DNA of 64,000 bases. It comes from Setophaga petechia (Eukaryota; Chordata; Aves; Passeriformes; Parulidae). Positions 60,421-64,000 of this stretch are shown piece by piece; the stretch's first letter is position 1; the number at the start of each line of letters is the position of its first letter. The notes beneath the pieces were generated by a model, which was given only the letters and a program-made list of their open reading frames with translations, did no database searches and was not told the origin of the DNA. Position numbers and translations under genes: made by a program. The stretch spans positions 20,133,165 to 20,197,164 of the forward strand of contig JANCRA010000016.1 of the NCBI GenBank assembly GCA_024362935.1. Direction: 5' to 3'.

Positions 60421-60769
60421 AAGATTTTGTAGGGTTGTGGAAAACCACAATTTATATTCTGGAACAGAAGTGTGTTCTGGTCCCCAGTGCCTTGTATTTC
60501 GGACTGTTTAGGCTGGTTCTCTGCTGCTGTATCTCCAAGGAGTCTTCAAATGTCATTCTTAATTTTCTCTTAATTCTGCACGTCTTGCTGGCAGCAATGC
60601 CAACACAATAGAGAAAGTAGGCTAAAAAAGGAGAGAAAGCATGTTGATTTTCTTCCTTTCAGTTCTCAAAATAAATTAAGGAGAAATATTTATCTCTATA
60701 GTATTTCAAATCCACTGTATTGCTTCATCTGCCTAAGTCTGCTTTCTCTGTTTTCCTATTTAGCTCTAG

Positions 60770-61030
60770 TAAGTCACAAGCATATTGAGGGCAAAGAGTG
60801 GGTACAAATCTGACAGAAAGCTAATGAGCTCTCCTGTGATTATCAGTGAAGACTATGACTCATTAAATCTCATTTCCTGAGAAAGTCCACATGAGTAGAG
60901 GAAATTACCTGGAATAAAGGTCTAAAAACCTAATTCAATCAGATTTATAAGTGTTCTCGTCGCAACAAAATAATCAATGAAAACAGAGGAACTTTCTAAT
61001 GAGAGCTTTTGGTTCCTGATCAGAGAGAGG
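60770..61030. other. Candidate conserved non-coding block
   Basis: Complex AT-rich sequence with TGATTATCAGTG, CTCATTAAATC, CCTAATTCAATCAGATTTAT and AATAATCAATG motifs, plus an isolated GTTCTCGTCGCAAC CpG pair. Inferred to be regulatory from its character only. Confidence 0.25.
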
Positions 61031-61751
61031 GGTCTGTTTCTCTTTTATTCAAGATTCAGGCAAAATCGCTGCCCTCCTCCCAAAGTAACAGGTTGATACA
61101 TGTTGTGAGTATTTTCATTTTTCATTTTAGATGTGTGATACAACTGTTACAATAAATAGATGTTGTGTGCAATGTGACTTCCATTCAAAACTAAGCTTTA
61201 AAATATGAACCCGTCTTGTCCAGTTTTTGCTAGGCTGTGATTGCCTTGATGCAGTGTTTTCTTCTTGGAATGCACATCTTTGTGTGCTACAGTATTTGTA
61301 CATTATTTAGAGAGGGAAAGCCTCTTCCCTGTTGCAGTGAAAAAGAAAAACTTCCATTGATTTTAATGAGCTTTGGCTCACCCTCTGATAGAGTAGCATT
61401 TAAAGAAGTTTTTGTTTTGGTAGTTTTTATCTTTGTGCAGAGATGTGTGGACACAATCTCCCATTGTGTTCCATACTAACATTAAATGGATGTGACCAGG
61501 GAAGGGTTGGTGTGGTCTCATGGAGTGAATAGCAGAGAGCAATCACTGCCTGACAGGTGAGGAACACGGCAGCTCCTTGCATTTGTAATTCAGAGTGTGA
61601 TCTGACGGCCTCAGCAACTGATCTGATTTGCCTTCAAAACTAGATTCTAGCTGTTGGGAAGGATCTCAGACTGATTGCAGCAGGCTCTGGGTTTGAACAG
61701 TTTAAATGATCAGCTTTCTGGGATACTGTGGTGTGATGATACAGCTGATCC
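61031..61751. other. Unique non-coding sequence
   Basis: No gene recognised. The last 100 bp before 61752 may be a diverged extension of the dispersed repeat, since it shows weak similarity to the region just before 6698. Confidence 0.45.
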
Positions 61752-62092
61752 TGTGTAGGCACACAGGTTGTGGTAATTGGGAATGGGCACAGCTGTGAGC
61801 AGCAGGTGGGCAGCACTGACAGCAATGAGCCATGGAGTGCCCAGGGGCACTGAGCAACCACCAAAGGGAGCAGAGGGCACACAGGGGCAGGGCATCAACA
61901 TCAGGGGTGTAAAAGGTTGGGCTGAAGAACAAGAGGAGCAGATGCTGGCAGCCTTCTGCAGTGGTGAGGTGTTACTCTGTGTGGGCAGACTCCTGAGACC
62001 TTCTGATGAGGTGTGGTGTTACTGTGTGTGGGTGAAGCTTTCTGAGATTGTGTGGGGATACTGTCTGTATTGTGGCTGTCTCAGCTCTGACA
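61752..62092. repeat. Dispersed repeat, copy 2 (possible LTR fragment)
   Basis: Same orientation as copy 1 at 6698-7061 and about 96% alike over the shared core. It starts TGTGTAGG, ends TGACA and has the same GTGTAAAAGG TATA-like motif near 61910. The flanks beyond both ends are unrelated to those of copy 1, which marks the right boundary well. No target duplication is evident. Confidence 0.75.
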
Positions 62093-63492
62093 CGTGCAGC
62101 AGTCCTGCTGACACTGATTCATCTTGGAACAGGGAGTTTAAAATAATATAACTATTTACCAAACAGAAAGGTATAGTTTAGTTTGATCTCACAAGCCTGG
62201 ATCAGAAATGAGCCCAAGCTGAATATCTGGGGAATAAGAACCCTGATGCCTTTCTGAACAGCTCTGAGGTTTTTTCAGGGTTTTTACCTGAACTTTTAGG
62301 TATATAAAAGCACCTAATTATTTGCTTAATTCAAATCCACTTCTTCTGGAATGAGAATGAGGAATTTTGATGTTTTATCCAGACACAGTTTGAAGAACAT
62401 GACATAAAAATGAATGTAGATGTGCTTTTCATGTGGACACCTTAGCAACTCCATGTTAGGAATTCCATTTTTGTATGTGTTTCCAGAGTTGAGTTTTTGC
62501 TGAAGGGCTATTTCCCTCCACTTTAGCTGTTCCCAGTTCCATCCTGCACATTACATGTCATCTGTGGGATGTGTCATTCAGGAATGAAAGGAAAACCCTA
62601 GGAAAATATGCTGTCTATAACTTGAAAAAGCATTTATTAATGTGAAGATATAAAGTAGGAGCTAGAAGCAGTTGTTTATGTGCTATGAATCACAGTTTTC
62701 TGTTTGGGAAATGAAAGTTATTTAGAGGTTCTGTGTGTTTGTCAATGGAATTTGCTGCGGGACTGTTTTGTAATGACAAAAGAAATTCTGTGCAATGTGC
62801 AGTACAAAGATGAGGAAAATGATGATTTCTTACTCTACTGGGGAGCACAGCCAAAGAAACAAAGGAATTAGAGAAGTGTAAATGTTCTTCTGGTAATGCA
62901 ATCTGAAATGATGCTTCAAAAATGCTACTTTTAACCCTGTGGTGGGAAAGACTTTGCACCACCATCAGTAAGTTTCGTTATGTAGCATGTGTGAAAGTCT
63001 GTAGCTTTACATGACATTTTAATTTAAAAATCTGTAAAGGATGAGAAAGTCAGAAGATTATCTTGAGGATTTTGCTGGTTTGTTGTTTCTTGGGGTTTTT
63101 TAATATTTTTTGGAAATTGAAGCCTAATATCTGAAAGACTAAAATGATAAAGCATTACAAGGAAATGTTTGGAAGGGCTCCAGAGTTATAATACTGCAGC
63201 CTGAAGGAGGCTCTTTAAAACTCTGGTGTCCTCTAAACTGTCTTGATTACATTCTGCACCTAAACTGGCAGGACTGGGAGCACAGCTTGGCATAAGGATG
63301 TACAGGATATTTTATATGGATCACACTGGGATTATGGCAAGAAGTGATGTCAAAATAAGTATACAACCGTTCCATGTATTTTCTTGAAAGCACATCTATA
63401 TTTTAGTCTCATATCTTTTGGGCTATGTAGGGGATCTTGATTGTTCTGTTTATTGGTGTCTGACAACAGCAGTCAAAGATCTTGCTGGTACT
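62093..63492. other. Unique non-coding sequence
   Basis: No recognisable gene or repeat; open frames under 95 codons. Confidence 0.55.
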
Positions 63493-63542
63493 TGTATAAT
63501 ATCATATTAGTGAACAATGTATAATATCATATTAGTGAACAA
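63493..63542. repeat. Perfect 25-bp tandem duplication
   Basis: A 25-bp unit starting TGTATAATATCATATTAG is repeated twice without mismatch (63493-63517 and 63518-63542). The lack of divergence points to a recent event or an assembly artefact. Confidence 0.9.
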
Positions 63543-64000
63543 AAGGTTCTTGTGTTAATCCTCTGAAGACCTCTGGTTTGGAAAAAGGCCGTTGAGAGCT
63601 GTATTAAAGTCTAGAGAGGTTGATTGGTTGTGTGATATGAATAACTCAGTTTAATGCCAGCATCACGCTGGAACCAGACTCCTCCAGGCTGATTCGCTGC
63701 CTCATTACGAGCCAGTGAAATTCCTTCAGCATCAAGTGTTTAGATGTGTTTTGTTTTGCAGACACTCTATTTCTGTGTAAAGTGTAGAATTTTCAAAAAT
63801 GTCTGGAAAACAGTGGACTACAAGAAGACAATCCAAAGAAACATAGACCAATGTCTGCCATGTGCAAGCAGAATTTTGGTCAAAGGCTGAAGAACGTGTG
63901 ATGAAGGGGAAGGGGCTCTGATATATTGATAGCATTGAAGCATAATCAATTTATACACTATCTGCAATTTACATATATTTAGATAAGCCTGAAATCCATC
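63543..64000. other. Unique non-coding sequence, possibly regulatory near 63590-63740
   Basis: No gene. The part at 63590-63740 has several CpGs, GATTGGTTG and CATCACGCTGG-type words and a complex character. Nothing decisive is visible before the window ends. Confidence 0.45.

Overview
The window looks like vertebrate nuclear DNA from a bird, most probably a songbird. It is AT-rich and CpG-poor, has no operon-like packing of open frames, and carries microsatellites, poly-A/T tracts, the 3' end of a CR1 LINE (52231-52370) and long TG...CA retroviral LTRs with AATAAA signals. I could recognise no protein-coding gene, tRNA, rRNA or known non-coding RNA. The longest open frames (about 150-170 codons) are of the size expected by chance in this much AT-rich DNA, or lie in repeats. 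The window therefore reads as intergenic or long-intron sequence.

Layout. 1-8.7 kb: unique sequence with an 18-bp perfect palindrome (2565-2582), a possible micro-exon (4142-4156) and one copy of a dispersed repeat (6698-7061). 8.9-10.2 kb: a complete solo LTR on the minus strand, flanked by a 4-bp ATAA target duplication. 10.2-34.2 kb: mostly unique sequence with a 17-bp-stem hairpin (13834-13874), a (GT)22 tract and several AT-rich blocks resembling conserved regulatory DNA. 34.2-37.1 kb: a nest of two related LTRs on the plus strand. An older LTR (34237-35259 plus 36888-37090) is split by a younger one (35260-36887), which holds a nine-unit 41/43-bp minisatellite. 37.1-64 kb: unique sequence with three POU octamers in 50 bp (41373-41422), TAAT-rich blocks, an isolated CpG-dense patch (about 49010-49210), the CR1 fragment, GC-rich but CpG-poor islands, the second copy of the dispersed repeat (61752-62092) and a perfect 25-bp tandem duplication (63493-63542).

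No genes are visible that could work together. Regulatory statements rest on motif density and sequence character, not on alignment. No new biological system was identified. The points most worth checking are the nested LTRs with their internal minisatellite expansion, the orphan CpG patch, the octamer cluster, and the two precise inverted repeats.
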